A stretch of 64,000 nucleotides of DNA, taken from assembly GCF_002530675.1 (NCBI RefSeq), contig NZ_PCMX01000016.1, forward strand, positions 34,776 through 98,775, read 5' to 3'. Below, piece after piece: positions 45,204 through 54,882 of this stretch (position 1 is its first letter; each line of letters starts with the position of its first letter). The notes beneath the pieces were generated by a model. The model was not told the origin of the DNA. It saw only the letters and a list, made by a program, of their open reading frames with translations, and made no database searches. Position numbers and translations under genes: made by a program. This DNA is from Flavobacterium columnare NBRC 100251 = ATCC 23463. GTDB taxonomy: Bacteria > Bacteroidota > Bacteroidia > Flavobacteriales > Flavobacteriaceae.

Positions 45204-45230
45204 AAAAGCTACCTCTAGGAGATAGCTTTT
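45204..45230 (-). terminator. Terminator after the reprolysin-like gene
   Basis: AAAAGCTACCTC (45204-45215) pairs with GAGATAGCTTTT (45219-45230) with one wobble. On the minus strand it is followed by T's and lies 28 bases after the gene's stop. Confidence 0.75.
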
Positions 45231-45258
45231 TGGTTGGGGGTTGGGTTAATTATCAAAG

Positions 45259-48200
45259 TTATTCTTTGATAAAGCGTTTAGTAACAGTTGAATGTGAGTC
45301 AGAAACTTCTAATATGTAGCTTCCAGCTTTACAATTGGTTACATTGATTTGTTCATTGTTTATTTTTCCTTCTAAAACGGTTTGTCCAACTAAGTTGTAT
45401 ACTTTATAAGTTGCCATTTCAGAAACACCTTTAATTGTAAGTGTTTCAGAAGATGGAATAGGGAATACGGTAATTTCAAAATTTGAAATACCATTTTCAT
45501 TCTTTTCATTTTCTTTTGCAGTAGAAGTAATATTCATTGTATAGTCTTCTACTTGGCCATAAGAAAAAGTTTCACATGAAGTAGGAATTCCATTGTATTT
45601 CATAGAAATTCTCATTCTTGTTGCTCCTAAAGTTGCAGTGGTTGGAATTGTAAATGTACCAGAAACAGAGGTTGTAGTAGAAGGAGCTTTAGTCCAAACA
45701 CTTTCACCTGAATCTGTAAAATCACCATCCTGGTTATAATCAATAAAAAGAGAATAACCTTCAGGATAAGCAGTCGATTTCCATGATGGGGTAATTGTTA
45801 TCGTTTGAGTTGAACCTCTTACTGCTGAAGTAGATAGCATTGTAAAGTTTTCATAACCAACAGTGCTAGTAGAAGCATTATTGATTGTTCCAATTACAAC
45901 TTTTCCTATTTTTTCATCAGCAGTACTATTGCCTTTTGATGTGCAATAATTGAGTGTATTAGATAGTGTAGTTGCATTGACAACATTGCTTGCAATAGAA
46001 ATATTACCAGCTGCATCTTTAGCTTTAACTGTAAAAGAATAGGTTGTAGAAGGTGCTAAGCCTGTTACATTATAAGTTGTGGATGTGATGGAGCCTAATA
46101 AGGTGGTTCCTGAATACACATCATATCCTGTAATTCCTACATTGTCAGAAGCGCCACTCCAAGATAAGTTAGTTGAATTAGATGTTGTACCAGATGCACT
46201 TAAGACTGGAGATGTTGGAGCAACTGTATCAACTACAGGAGTTAAAGTTGTTACACTAATAATATTACTTGCAATAGAAATATTACCAGCTGCATCTTTA
46301 GCTTTAACTGTAAAAGAATAGGTTGTAGAAGGTGTTAGGCCTGTTACATTATAAGTTGTGGATGTGATGGAACCTAATAAGGTGGTTCCTGAATACACGT
46401 CATATCCTGTAATTCCTACATTATCAGAAGCACCACTCCAAGACAAGTTAGTAGAAGAAGTTGTTGTACCAGATGCGCTTAAGGCAGGAGCTGTTGGGGG
46501 TATTGTATCAGATGAACCCGCAGTTACAGTAATATTAGCATTATTAATATCAAAAAAGATATGATTAGAACCTTTTACCATAATTCTACCTGTAGGAGTA
46601 GGGGTATTAGGAATAGTTATACTTTCTGTTCCATCATTAGGAGTTCCAGCTAATAAAGTTGTCCAAGTTGCACCGTTATTTGTTGACCATAAAATATCCA
46701 CATTAGAGCAGTTAACGCCATTTGCAGTAGTACCTGCTACATTCCAAGTTATTAATTGAGAAGTGCCTCCTGTGTAAGATGTAGCAATTCCTTGTGATGT
46801 AATAGCAAAAGGACCTGCGGTTCCATTTACTGTAACAATCATGTCATCGGAATTATTAGCAGAACCACCAGCTCTATTGTCGCGAACGGTAAAGCGGAAG
46901 TTAATGGTTCTTGCAACAGATGGTAAGGCTTCTACTAAAATATCCATACCTTGAGTAGTGGTTGATCCTGTTAGAACTGAAGCCATTTGAGGAAAATACC
47001 TCGAAGGAGAATTCGTTGGGTTATATGATCTAAATATAGGACCAGAAGGTTTGGTAGCACTAGCAGCAGAGCTTGTTCCAGTTTGTGTTGAAGTAGCATT
47101 ATCAAATTGTTCCCAAATATAGGTTAAAGCATCTCCATCAGCATCAGTACCTGTTCCTGTAAGTATAAACGGAGTGCTTTTAGGAATCGTAAAGTCTAAA
47201 CCTGCATTTGCAGTAGGTATAGCGTTGCCAGTTGCAGTATTTACAGAACAAGCCTTATTTTTTATGTTATTTGTTACTTGTTGAATGCTATAGGCATGAA
47301 AATAGGCATCTGAATTTCGTTGTACATCTTGAGGAGTAATACCTGCGTATCCCATAATTGTAGATCCAGAACCAGGCTCCATATTAGCTCCTGTTCTTTC
47401 ACTGCTATAAGAATGTGTGTGGTTAGCACCAAATTGATGCCCTAACTCATGAGCAACATAGTCAATGTCAAAAGTATCACCAGCAGGGATACCGTTAGAA
47501 GGGGAAGTATAACCAGAGCCTTTATTTTTATCAGTTTTGCTAGAAGTATCATCTACACAAATGCAACCAATACAACCGGCATTGCCACCACCGCCTGAAG
47601 CTCCAAAAAGATGACCTACGTCGTAAGCAGCATTGCCAATAGTATTAGTTAGGTTGTTTTGTAATTCCGTATTCCAAGCACCGTTTGTGCCTGTGGATGC
47701 TGCTGAATAGGGATCTGTAGAGGCATTGGTATAGATAAGGACATCATTGTTAGCAATTAAATTCATTCGAATATTGAAATCTTTTTCAAATACGCCATTT
47801 ATACGGGTCATTGTTGCATTCATAGCAGCCAATGCTTGTGCTCTAGTTCCTCCAAAATAAGTCGTATATTCTCCTGTTACGGATAGTGCCAATCGAAAAG
47901 TTCTTAAGGTCGCATCATCCGCATTAGGACGCAAATTTGTAGCCGTAGTTTTTAGGTTAGGCTCTATCTTGTCAAGTATCTTGCATTCAAAAGAACTTAA
48001 ATTTTGTTTTTTATCTGCTTTTTTATACACAGAATAAGTTTTTAGATCTTTTGAATAGGGTTCAATAAAAGAGGCTGATTTTCCAGCGTTTAATGTCATA
48101 GACTTAAATCCTAAAGGAGATATACTAAAATAGGCAGTTGAAGTTGGATTGTCAATGCCTATTCCTATATAGGATCGGATTTGAGGATATTTAGCTTGCA

Positions 48201-48489
48201 AAGCAGGATCCATATTAGAATTTTCATAAACTCTAAAATTTTCTAAATTGCCTTCAGAGTTAGGAAGTGATATAATTGTTGCTGAAGTAGAACGACTAAA
48301 TCGATTAGGTGATTTTGCTAATTGCTCTTTGATTAAATCGACATTTAAATCAAATAAATTTTTTTCAGGAAGTTGAATTTTGCTTTCTAGTAGATTCTTT
48401 TGATTGGCGTTTGCACGTTTCCATAAGCCATCTTGAGCCAATAGAACCCCCGTTGCCATTAAGGCAATTGAAAGTAGCTTCTTTTTCAT
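45259..48489 (-). CDS. Secreted reprolysin-like metalloprotease, T9SS cargo
   Basis: The 1076-residue protein has a signal peptide (1-18), a propeptide (about 19-190) and an M12B-like protease domain (about 195-415) with HELGHQFGANH at 347-357 (three His ligands). A beta-sandwich region follows (about 425-670), then two nearly identical fibronectin type III domains (about 670-850). A GEVED-type domain comes next (FIDYNQDGDFTDSGESVW, GQVEDYTMNI). The end is a type A T9SS sorting domain (ITVFPIPSSETLTIKG...YKVYNLVGQTVLEGK...GSYILEVSDSHSTVTKRFIKE). It is exported through the type IX system to the surface or medium. Confidence 0.93.
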   Translation of the reverse strand: MKKKLLSIALMATGVLLAQDGLWKRANANQKNLLESKIQLPEKNLFDLNVDLIKEQLAKSPNRFSRSTSATIISLPNSEGNLENFRVYENSNMDPALQAKYPQIRSYIGIGIDNPTSTAYFSISPLGFKSMTLNAGKSASFIEPYSKDLKTYSVYKKADKKQNLSSFECKILDKIEPNLKTTATNLRPNADDATLRTFRLALSVTGEYTTYFGGTRAQALAAMNATMTRINGVFEKDFNIRMNLIANNDVLIYTNASTDPYSAASTGTNGAWNTELQNNLTNTIGNAAYDVGHLFGASGGGGNAGCIGCICVDDTSSKTDKNKGSGYTSPSNGIPAGDTFDIDYVAHELGHQFGANHTHSYSSERTGANMEPGSGSTIMGYAGITPQDVQRNSDAYFHAYSIQQVTNNIKNKACSVNTATGNAIPTANAGLDFTIPKSTPFILTGTGTDADGDALTYIWEQFDNATSTQTGTSSAASATKPSGPIFRSYNPTNSPSRYFPQMASVLTGSTTTQGMDILVEALPSVARTINFRFTVRDNRAGGSANNSDDMIVTVNGTAGPFAITSQGIATSYTGGTSQLITWNVAGTTANGVNCSNVDILWSTNNGATWTTLLAGTPNDGTESITIPNTPTPTGRIMVKGSNHIFFDINNANITVTAGSSDTIPPTAPALSASGTTTSSTNLSWSGASDNVGITGYDVYSGTTLLGSITSTTYNVTGLTPSTTYSFTVKAKDAAGNISIASNIISVTTLTPVVDTVAPTSPVLSASGTTSNSTNLSWSGASDNVGITGYDVYSGTTLLGSITSTTYNVTGLAPSTTYSFTVKAKDAAGNISIASNVVNATTLSNTLNYCTSKGNSTADEKIGKVVIGTINNASTSTVGYENFTMLSTSAVRGSTQTITITPSWKSTAYPEGYSLFIDYNQDGDFTDSGESVWTKAPSTTTSVSGTFTIPTTATLGATRMRISMKYNGIPTSCETFSYGQVEDYTMNITSTAKENEKNENGISNFEITVFPIPSSETLTIKGVSEMATYKVYNLVGQTVLEGKINNEQINVTNCKAGSYILEVSDSHSTVTKRFIKE
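45978..46507. repeat. Tandem duplication inside protease gene (Fn3 units, 279-base period)
   Basis: Two nearly identical blocks, about 45978-46228 and 46257-46507, are offset by 279 bases (compare TTGCAATAGAAATATTACC near 45988 and 46267). They encode the two Fn3 domains (GYDVYSGTTLLGSITSTTYN in both). The DNA identity points to recent duplication or gene conversion. Confidence 0.85.
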
Positions 48490-48520
48490 TTTGTTGGTTG
48501 GTTGGTGTTAATAATGGCTG

Positions 48521-48528
48521 CGAATATA
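48521..48528 (-). promoter_or_regulatory. Possible -7 box before the protease gene
   Basis: Minus-strand TATATTCG differs from TAnnTTTG at one position and lies 31 bases before the ATG. It is a weaker match than the others listed. Confidence 0.35.
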
Positions 48529-48650
48529 TTTATATTTTTTCAATAAAATAAAATAATTTGTAACAAAATGAATTAAAAAAACAGTTTAAAATAAGTAAAG
48601 TATAATTAATTGCTGAAATGCTTATAAATACTGGTTTTTTTTAAATAAAA

Positions 48651-48675
48651 AAAACCGCTTGTTTAAAGCGGTTTT
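48651..48675 (-). terminator. Terminator after tyrS
   Basis: AAAACCGCTT and AAAGCGGTTTT pair around a 4-base loop. On the minus strand a T-run follows the hairpin, which lies 18 bases after the tyrS stop. Confidence 0.85.
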
Positions 48676-48693
48676 TTGTGTTAAATTGTATTT

Positions 48694-50004
48694 TTAGTTA
48701 ATTTTTATAACAAAATAGTTTTTTTTACCTCTTTGAAGTAATACGAATTCATTGTTGATGAGATCTTTTGTTTGAAGAATAAATTCTTCGTTTACTTTTT
48801 CTCTGTTAACAGAGATAGAATTTTCAGTTAATGCTCTACGTGCTTCACCATTTGATTTTAAAAAACTTGTTTTAGCGTTAAGTACATCTACAATATTGAT
48901 TCCTTCCTCGATAGCTTCTCTTGAAATGGTTGCTTGGGGGACTCCCTCAAATGCTTCTAAAAAAGTTTCTGAGTCTACATTTTTTAAATCCTCAGAAGTA
49001 GAATTCCCAAAAAGAATATGAGAAGCGGCAACGGCTTTTTCTAAATCTTTTTTGCTATGAACAAAAGTTGTTACTTCCTCTGCTAATTTGCGTTGTAAAA
49101 CTCTTAAATGAGGTGCCTGACGGTGTTCTTCAATTAGCGTGTCTATTACCTCTTTATCTAAGAAAGTAAATATTTTGATGTATTTTTCCGCGTCTATGTC
49201 TGTAGTGTTTAACCAAAATTGGTAAAATTTATATACAGAGGTTTTATCGGCTGTTAACCATACGTTACCACTTTCTGTTTTACCAAATTTTGATCCATCT
49301 GCCTTAGTAATTAAAGGGCAAGTTAAGGCATACGCTTTAGCACCTTCTTCTTCGGTATCTACATTCATTCTACGAACTAACTCAGTACCAGTGGTAATGT
49401 TCCCCCATTGGTCGCTACCCCCCATTTGTAGTTTACATCCGTATGTTTTGTGTAAGTGGTAAAAATCGTATCCTTGAATTAATTGGTAGGTAAATTCTGT
49501 AAACGACATGCCATCGCCTGCTTCGCCTGAAAGGCGTTTTTTTACAGAATCTTTAGCCATCATATAGTTAACGGTAATTCGTTTTCCTACATTTCGAGCA
49601 AAATCTATGAAAGAAAATGTTTTCATCCAATCATAGTTGTTTACTAGTACAGGTGCATTATGATCGGTAGCATCAAAATCAAGAAATTTTGATAAAACAG
49701 TCTTAATACCTTCTACATTTTTAGAAAGACTTTCCTCATCTAATAAATTACGTTCATTGCTTTTTCCTGAAGGATCTCCAATCATTCCGGTAGCACCTCC
49801 TACTAAAGCAAAAGGTTTGTGTCCAAAGTTTCGAAGGTGAACTAACAAAATAATAGGAACTAAACTTCCTATATGCAGCGAGTCAGATGTTGGATCAAAC
49901 CCTATATATGTTGCCGTGCTTTCTTTTAACAATTGTTCTTCTGTTCCTGGCATCATATCGTGTACCAGTCCACGCCATTGTAATTCAGCAATTATGTTTT
50001 TCAT
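48694..50004 (-). CDS. tyrS: Tyrosyl-tRNA synthetase
   Basis: The 436-residue class I synthetase charges tRNA-Tyr. Seen in order: [19 protein letters not shown] with the HIGH motif (HIGS), [26 protein letters not shown], and the KMSKS-type loop [10 protein letters not shown]-terminal S4 RNA-binding domain begins around 365 ([19 protein letters not shown]). It is the bacterial TyrS type. No T-box-like leader is present. Confidence 0.96.
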   Translation of the reverse strand: MKNIIAELQWRGLVHDMMPGTEEQLLKESTATYIGFDPTSDSLHIGSLVPIILLVHLRNFGHKPFALVGGATGMIGDPSGKSNERNLLDEESLSKNVEGIKTVLSKFLDFDATDHNAPVLVNNYDWMKTFSFIDFARNVGKRITVNYMMAKDSVKKRLSGEAGDGMSFTEFTYQLIQGYDFYHLHKTYGCKLQMGGSDQWGNITTGTELVRRMNVDTEEEGAKAYALTCPLITKADGSKFGKTESGNVWLTADKTSVYKFYQFWLNTTDIDAEKYIKIFTFLDKEVIDTLIEEHRQAPHLRVLQRKLAEEVTTFVHSKKDLEKAVAASHILFGNSTSEDLKNVDSETFLEAFEGVPQATISREAIEEGINIVDVLNAKTSFLKSNGEARRALTENSISVNREKVNEEFILQTKDLINNEFVLLQRGKKNYFVIKIN

Positions 50005-50021
50005 TATTCAAAAAATTTTTG

Positions 50022-50029
50022 CAAAGATA
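50022..50029 (-). promoter_or_regulatory. -7 box before tyrS
   Basis: Minus-strand TATCTTTG is a full match to TAnnTTTG and lies 17 bases before the ATG. Confidence 0.55.
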
Positions 50030-50242
50030 AGTTTTTAGTTTTTAGATTTTAGAACTCCTATATCAGATTTTTAATAAGCTCAGGGTATTCTAAAAAGAAG
50101 TGTTAATGTTTAGGTTGTTTACTCCAACACTATAGGGGAGGCAATGAATTTTTGGTGTTTTTTAGATGTGTGCGAATTTTTTTTCAGAAAGTTGTTCTGC
50201 TTGCTTTTTTAATATCGTTAGTGTTTGTTGTCAAAACAAATT

Positions 50243-50406
50243 AAATTCAGATTATACATTGTAATTTATTATAGATGAAAATAACGTTGACTCTAAAAAA
50301 ATCCTTCATTTTTTGTCCTTAATGTAGCAAAACTATATCTGCGAAAAAAAAATGTGTATTTTTTCTTCTTTGCTCTTTTTATCTTCATTACAAAGTTTCT
50401 AGGTTC
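50243..50406 (+). repeat. Interspersed inverted-repeat element, copy 3 (diverged)
   Basis: It begins AAATTCAGATTATACATTG and continues TAATTTATTATAGATGAAAA, ACTCTAAAAAAA, AATGTAGCAAAACTATATCT and TTCTTCTTTGCTC, in the same order as copy 2. The right end (TTTCTAGGTTC) has lost most of its terminal repeat. Confidence 0.6.
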
Positions 50407-50486
50407 AAAAGACTTATGGCTATTTATGAATTAACATAAATGAGTTTTACTATAGTTAAATTAGATGATATAATTTTAATCTTTTT

Positions 50487-50494
50487 TATATTTG
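50487..50494 (+). promoter_or_regulatory. -7 box directly before the epimerase gene
   Basis: TATATTTG is followed by only 4 bases before the ATG at 50499, so the message may be leaderless. Confidence 0.5.
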
Positions 50495-50498
50495 AACC

Positions 50499-51476
50499 AT
50501 GATTTTAGTTACAGGAGCAACAGGATTGGTAGGTTCACACTTAATTTTGAACTTAATTGATTCAGGAGAGAAGGTAAAGGCTTTATTTCGTACAGAAAAA
50601 AACAAAGAGCGAGTAAAAAAAGTATTTGAGTACCATCATAAAAAAGATCAGTTTGATAAAATAAATTGGATTCTAGGAGATATACTAGATCTATCTTCTT
50701 TAGAATTGGCTTTTCAAGGTGTTACCCAAGTTTATCATTGTGCCGCTTTAATATCTTTTGATCCCAAACAAGAAGAAAATTTAAGAAGAGTAAATATTGA
50801 AGGAACTGCTAATGTAGTTAATTTGTCTGTTGATTTTGGAGTTCAAAAGTTATGTTATGTAAGTTCTATTGCTGCTTTAGGTGATCTAAAAGAGTATGAA
50901 GATAAAATAACAGAAGAAACGGAATGGAATCCAGAGTTACCACATAGTGATTACGCTATTTCTAAATATGGAGCAGAAATGGAGGTATGGCGTGCCTATC
51001 AAGAAGGATTACCAGTAGTAATTGTTAATCCAGGGGTTGTTTTAGGGCCTTTGTTTTGGAGAGAAGGAAGTGGGGATATATATAATAAAGTGGCTTCTCA
51101 AATTCCTTTTTATACAAATGGAGGTACTGGTTTTGTATCAGTAAATGATGTGGTTTGTATTATGAAAAAATTAATGGAAAGTACTATCTCAGGTCAGCGT
51201 TTTATAGTGGTTGCTCAAACAATCTCGTACCAAGAAGTAACAAGTCTTATAGCGGATAAATTACGAGTTAAAAAGCCAACTATTTTGATAAAATCAGGAG
51301 TTTTAAAATTAGCGTATGTTCTCGATTGGTTCTTAGGATTATTTGGTAAAACTAGAGTTTTATCTAAAGATATGATACGTACTTTGCAAACTATGGATTA
51401 TTATGATCATTCAAAAGTTAAGAAGGCAATTAATGTTGAGTTTATAACCGTACAAGATTATTTAAAAATAAATTAA
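50499..51476 (+). CDS. NAD-dependent epimerase/dehydratase (extended SDR)
   Basis: The 325-residue protein starts MILVTGATGLVGSHLI, the dinucleotide-binding glycine motif, and has CYVSSIAALGD and the catalytic YAISKYGAE (YxxxK). The C-terminal third has a substrate domain with no diagnostic signature. Likely substrates are sugar nucleotides or other carbonyl compounds; the group resembles dihydroflavonol-reductase-like SDRs (GVTQVYHCAA, IEGTANVVNL). It is a single gene facing the DUF4296 gene end. Confidence 0.88.
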   Translation: MILVTGATGLVGSHLILNLIDSGEKVKALFRTEKNKERVKKVFEYHHKKDQFDKINWILGDILDLSSLELAFQGVTQVYHCAALISFDPKQEENLRRVNIEGTANVVNLSVDFGVQKLCYVSSIAALGDLKEYEDKITEETEWNPELPHSDYAISKYGAEMEVWRAYQEGLPVVIVNPGVVLGPLFWREGSGDIYNKVASQIPFYTNGGTGFVSVNDVVCIMKKLMESTISGQRFIVVAQTISYQEVTSLIADKLRVKKPTILIKSGVLKLAYVLDWFLGLFGKTRVLSKDMIRTLQTMDYYDHSKVKKAINVEFITVQDYLKIN

Positions 51477-51601
51477 TTAAATTTAGTTAAAATACATTTT
51501 TCTATGATGGTTGGGGTTAATTTTGCTCAACTATATGCAGATCGTGTGAACTCTATGTTTAGTAGGGACATAAAAAAGTATAATAGGTTTTTTTAATAAT
51601 T

Positions 51602-51988
51602 CTACCTAGATGATTCTTCTTTTTTTAGTTTTTCTTTTTTTAATTCGGTTTGTCGTAGTTTTTCTGTTTTGATTTTTTCTGTTTTGATTTTTTCTATGAC
51701 ATGATCATACATTTTTTTGTAGTTTACAATGTCAGAAGAATAGTATTTATTGCTATTTACAAGTTGTAAGCTGTCTATATGGTATTTTTTGTAAACATAT
51801 TTTTGAGGATCAATCTGATTCTTTGGTAGCAATTTGGCATCATGACCTTTAATAGCTTGGATTAATGCCAAATCGTATAGTATTTTTTCCATAGTTGCTT
51901 CATCTATAAGATTATCGGGTTCCTTAATAGGAGCATTTTGGCAAGATAAAAAAAAGATAATTAAGAAAAAGCAAGCTATTTTGTTCAT
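51602..51988 (-). CDS. DUF4296 lipoprotein
   Basis: The 128-residue protein has a lipoprotein signal with FLSC (Cys16), then the family core LIDEATMEKILYDLALIQAIKG and KYHIDSLQLVNSNKYYSSD. The end is a Lys/Glu-rich stretch containing a tandem KIKTE repeat, visible in DNA as repeated TTTTGATTTTTTCTG. It lies 14 bases after dihydroorotase and is a usual neighbour of it in Flavobacteria. The function is unknown. Confidence 0.88.
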   Translation of the reverse strand: MNKIACFFLIIFFLSCQNAPIKEPDNLIDEATMEKILYDLALIQAIKGHDAKLLPKNQIDPQKYVYKKYHIDSLQLVNSNKYYSSDIVNYKKMYDHVIEKIKTEKIKTEKLRQTELKKEKLKKEESSR

Positions 51989-52002
51989 ATTATAAGTATT
52001 AT

Positions 52003-53340
52003 TTATCGGTTAAATTCTAATCGCATCCCTTGTTGAAGATTTTTAATTTGATTGTTTTCGTATACCAAATTACCATTTACAAAAGTATGTGTAATTTTTG
52101 ATTTAAAAGTGTAATTTTCAAAAGGAGACCAACCGCATTGGTATAGAATATTGTCTTTAGAAACTGTCCAAGGAGAGTTTGTATTGACAATGGCTAAATC
52201 AGCATAATATCCTTTTTTGATAAAACCACGACGATCTATCTGAAATAATTTAGCTGGATTATGAGCCATTTTTTCAACAATTCGTTCAATAGAAATTTTA
52301 TCTTGATGAAAAGCTTCAAATAATGCTACTACAGCATGTTGTACAAGAGGACCACCTGAAGGAGCGCTTGTGTAAGGGTTTTGTTTTTCTTCTTGTGTAT
52401 GAGGCGCATGATCTGTGGCAATAACGTCAATGCGGTTGTCTAATAAGGCTTCCCACAATGCGTTTTTGTCTGTTTCTGTTTTTACGGCAGGATTCCATTT
52501 AATTAGTGTGCCTTTATCTGTGTAATCTTTATTGGTAAACCATAGGTGGTGTACACATACTTCGGCTGTTATTTTTTTATTTTCTAACGGAACGGAATTG
52601 TCTAGTAAATCTGTTTCTTTAGCTGTAGAAAGATGAAAAATATGCAAACGGGCACCTGTTTTTTTAGCTAATTCTATAGCTTTAGAAGAAGAAATATAAC
52701 AAGCTTCTTTGCTTCTTATTAAATGGTGGTACTCCATAGGGATATTATCGCCATATTTTTGTTTATAATCAGCTAAATTATTCTGAATGGTTGTTTCGTC
52801 TTCACAATGCACACAAATAACCATATTCGTATTGCTAAATATTTTTTCGAGTACTTCTTCACGATCTACTAACATATTGCCTGTGGAAGAGCCTAAGAAG
52901 ATTTTAATAGCAGCTACATTGCGCGGATTGGTTTTGAGTACTTCCTCTAAATTATCATTAGTAGCTCCCATCATAAAGGAGTAATTAGCGTAAGAAGTTT
53001 TAGAGGCTATTTCGTATTTTTGTTCTAACAATTCTTGTGTTACCGCATTAGGTACAGTATTAGGTTGTTCCATAAAACTGGTTATGCCTCCTGCTACAGC
53101 GGCCTTGGATTCAGATGCTATGGTTCCTTTGTGGGTTAGACCAGGTTCACGAAAATGTACTTGATCATCTATAGCTCCAGGAATTAAATAGTTGTTTTGA
53201 GCATCAATGACCTGAAATTCTTCTAAGGGAGTAATGTGCTCAGCGATGTCTATGATAAACTCGTTTTCAATTAAAACATCTCCTTTAAAAATATGGCCTT
53301 CATTTACTATCTGAGCGTTTTTAATTAAAATAGTTTTCAT
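52003..53340 (-). CDS. Dihydroorotase (PyrC-type, Bacteroidota form)
   Basis: The 445-residue amidohydrolase belongs to the pyrimidine path step from carbamoyl aspartate to dihydroorotate. The usual DxHxH metal motif reads DDQVHFREPG, with Gln60 in place of the first His. The carboxylated-Lys region KIFLGSSTGNM, HLSTAKE and the catalytic Asp in IATDHAPHT are present. I recall the DDQVHFREPG form as usual in this phylum, so activity is likely but the site is altered. It lies between the GT2 and DUF4296 genes, all on the same strand. Confidence 0.88.
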   Translation of the reverse strand: MKTILIKNAQIVNEGHIFKGDVLIENEFIIDIAEHITPLEEFQVIDAQNNYLIPGAIDDQVHFREPGLTHKGTIASESKAAVAGGITSFMEQPNTVPNAVTQELLEQKYEIASKTSYANYSFMMGATNDNLEEVLKTNPRNVAAIKIFLGSSTGNMLVDREEVLEKIFSNTNMVICVHCEDETTIQNNLADYKQKYGDNIPMEYHHLIRSKEACYISSSKAIELAKKTGARLHIFHLSTAKETDLLDNSVPLENKKITAEVCVHHLWFTNKDYTDKGTLIKWNPAVKTETDKNALWEALLDNRIDVIATDHAPHTQEEKQNPYTSAPSGGPLVQHAVVALFEAFHQDKISIERIVEKMAHNPAKLFQIDRRGFIKKGYYADLAIVNTNSPWTVSKDNILYQCGWSPFENYTFKSKITHTFVNGNLVYENNQIKNLQQGMRLEFNR

Positions 53341-53354
53341 AATATATTGAGTTT

Positions 53355-54080
53355 TTATAGTAGATTAAACATTCTGCGAACTCGTAACAGGATCACACCA
53401 AAAATAGCTTCTCGTATGATAGCACCACTCATCTTAGATTCGCCCTTTGTGCGATCCGTAAAAATAATAGGGACTTCAATAATTTTAAAATGATTAGCAA
53501 AAGTTCTGTATTTCATTTCTATCTGAAAAGCATATCCCGTAAACTTTAATTGGTTCAGATTTATTTTTTCTAATACTTGACGTTGGTAGCATATAAAACC
53601 AGCGGTGGCATCTTGAATCTGCATTCCAGTAATCCATCGGACGTAGACAGAAGCAAAATACGATAGTAAAACACGGTTTAAAGGCCAATTCACTACATTT
53701 ACTCCCGTGATATATCGAGAACCAATAGACATACCCACATTTTGTGTTTTACAAGCTTCGTAAAGTTTTATGAGGTCATTAGGGTTGTGTGAAAAATCAG
53801 CATCCATTTCAAAAATATAGTCATAATGATGTTGTATAGCCCATTTAAAACCATGTACATAAGCCGTTCCTAATCCTGCCTTTCCCTGCCTTTTTTCAAG
53901 GTGTAATGCTTCGGGGTATTCTTTTTGTAATTCAATTACCCGATCTGCAGTGCCATCAGGTGAGTTATCATCGACAATTAAAATATCAAATTTTTTAGGT
54001 AGAGCAAAAACAGCCCTAATAATGGCATCAATATTTTCTATTTCGTTGTAAGTAGGTATGATAACGATGGAGTCCTGCAT
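53355..54080 (-). CDS. Polyprenol-phosphate mannose synthase-type glycosyltransferase (GT2)
   Basis: The 241-residue protein has the DPM1 pattern: IVIIPTYNEIENIDAII, ILIVDDNSPDGTAD, MDADFSHNPNDL (DxD-like metal motif), SIGSRYITG and AGFICYQR. There are no C-terminal membrane segments, as in single-domain DPM synthases. It would transfer mannose or another sugar from a nucleotide to polyprenyl phosphate for use outside the membrane. It is divergent from the DUF4271 gene. Confidence 0.9.
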   Translation of the reverse strand: MQDSIVIIPTYNEIENIDAIIRAVFALPKKFDILIVDDNSPDGTADRVIELQKEYPEALHLEKRQGKAGLGTAYVHGFKWAIQHHYDYIFEMDADFSHNPNDLIKLYEACKTQNVGMSIGSRYITGVNVVNWPLNRVLLSYFASVYVRWITGMQIQDATAGFICYQRQVLEKINLNQLKFTGYAFQIEMKYRTFANHFKIIEVPIIFTDRTKGESKMSGAIIREAIFGVILLRVRRMFNLL

Positions 54081-54170
54081 AAGTTTATTAAATTGTGCTG
54101 CAAAAATAATCTTTTTAAATTATGTGACTCCTAAATTATTTATAATTCGATAAAGGGAATGAAAATTTTG

Positions 54171-54178
54171 TAATTTTG
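54171..54178 (+). promoter_or_regulatory. -7 box directly before DUF4271 gene
   Basis: TAATTTTG ends 4 bases before the ATG at 54183. The message would be leaderless, or translation begins further in. Confidence 0.5.
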
Positions 54179-54182
54179 TATT

Positions 54183-54848
54183 ATGAATAACTATGAGTTA
54201 ATTCCTCGAATTGTAGAGAGTAAAAATTGGATTACTATAGTTTTTATTGCAACTATAGGGGTGGTAACGATTACTAAGGCCGTTTTTGAAAAACGCTTTA
54301 CTGATTTTGTTAAGTTAGTATATAATAACAAATACATAAAAATTTATAAGGATCCGAGTAACCTAATGACTTGGTTTACAATATTATTGTTCTTTGTTCA
54401 GTTAATATCGTTTTCCTTTTTTATTCAATTAGTTTTATCCTATTATGGATATACCACAAAAACGAATTGGATAAGCTTTATTCAAATTATTACCTTTTTG
54501 ACTTTTTTTGTTTTGTCAAAATATTTAATAGAAAAAATTATAGCCACTTCATTTGATACAGAGTTATTTGTGGAGCAGTTTAATCTTTTTAAAGTGAGTT
54601 ATAGGACTTATTTGGGGATTTTATTGCTGCCTGTAGATATGGTATTATATTATACTAATTTAATGAATCACTATGTTATTCTTGGAGTTTTAGTTATAAT
54701 TTTAATAATAAATGCAGTAACTTATCTTGTGTCATTGCGAAATTATCAAAACTTACTTTTAAGGAAGTTGTTTTATTTTATTTTGTATATTTGCGCCCTG
54801 GAAATTGCACCGTATTTTTTTATGTATTATTACATTACAAATAGGTAA
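54183..54848 (+). CDS. DUF4271 membrane protein
   Basis: The 221-residue protein has about six hydrophobic segments and the family's head (LIPRIVESKNWITIVFIATI, then KYIKIYKDPSNLMTWF). DUF4271 is found in Bacteroidota, mostly directly before hemD as here. No catalytic motif is visible. The coupling to a haem-synthesis gene is constant enough to suggest a shared pathway or merely shared transcription; this is inference. Confidence 0.85.
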   Translation: MNNYELIPRIVESKNWITIVFIATIGVVTITKAVFEKRFTDFVKLVYNNKYIKIYKDPSNLMTWFTILLFFVQLISFSFFIQLVLSYYGYTTKTNWISFIQIITFLTFFVLSKYLIEKIIATSFDTELFVEQFNLFKVSYRTYLGILLLPVDMVLYYTNLMNHYVILGVLVIILIINAVTYLVSLRNYQNLLLRKLFYFILYICALEIAPYFFMYYYITNR

Positions 54849-54882
54849 AAGCATAATTGTACAAAAACAACATTTTTTGACT

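Larger units (their letters stand above)
50005..50498. other. 494-base divergent intergenic region
   Basis: It separates tyrS and the epimerase gene. It holds both promoter boxes and a diverged repeat element (50243-50406). No gene or RNA was recognised. Confidence 0.7.

Noticed and set aside
46079..46564. Two similar frames antisense to the protease gene, both starting MDVMEPNKVV
   Set aside because: Their likeness comes from the duplicated Fn3 coding units on the other strand; neither has features of a real gene.
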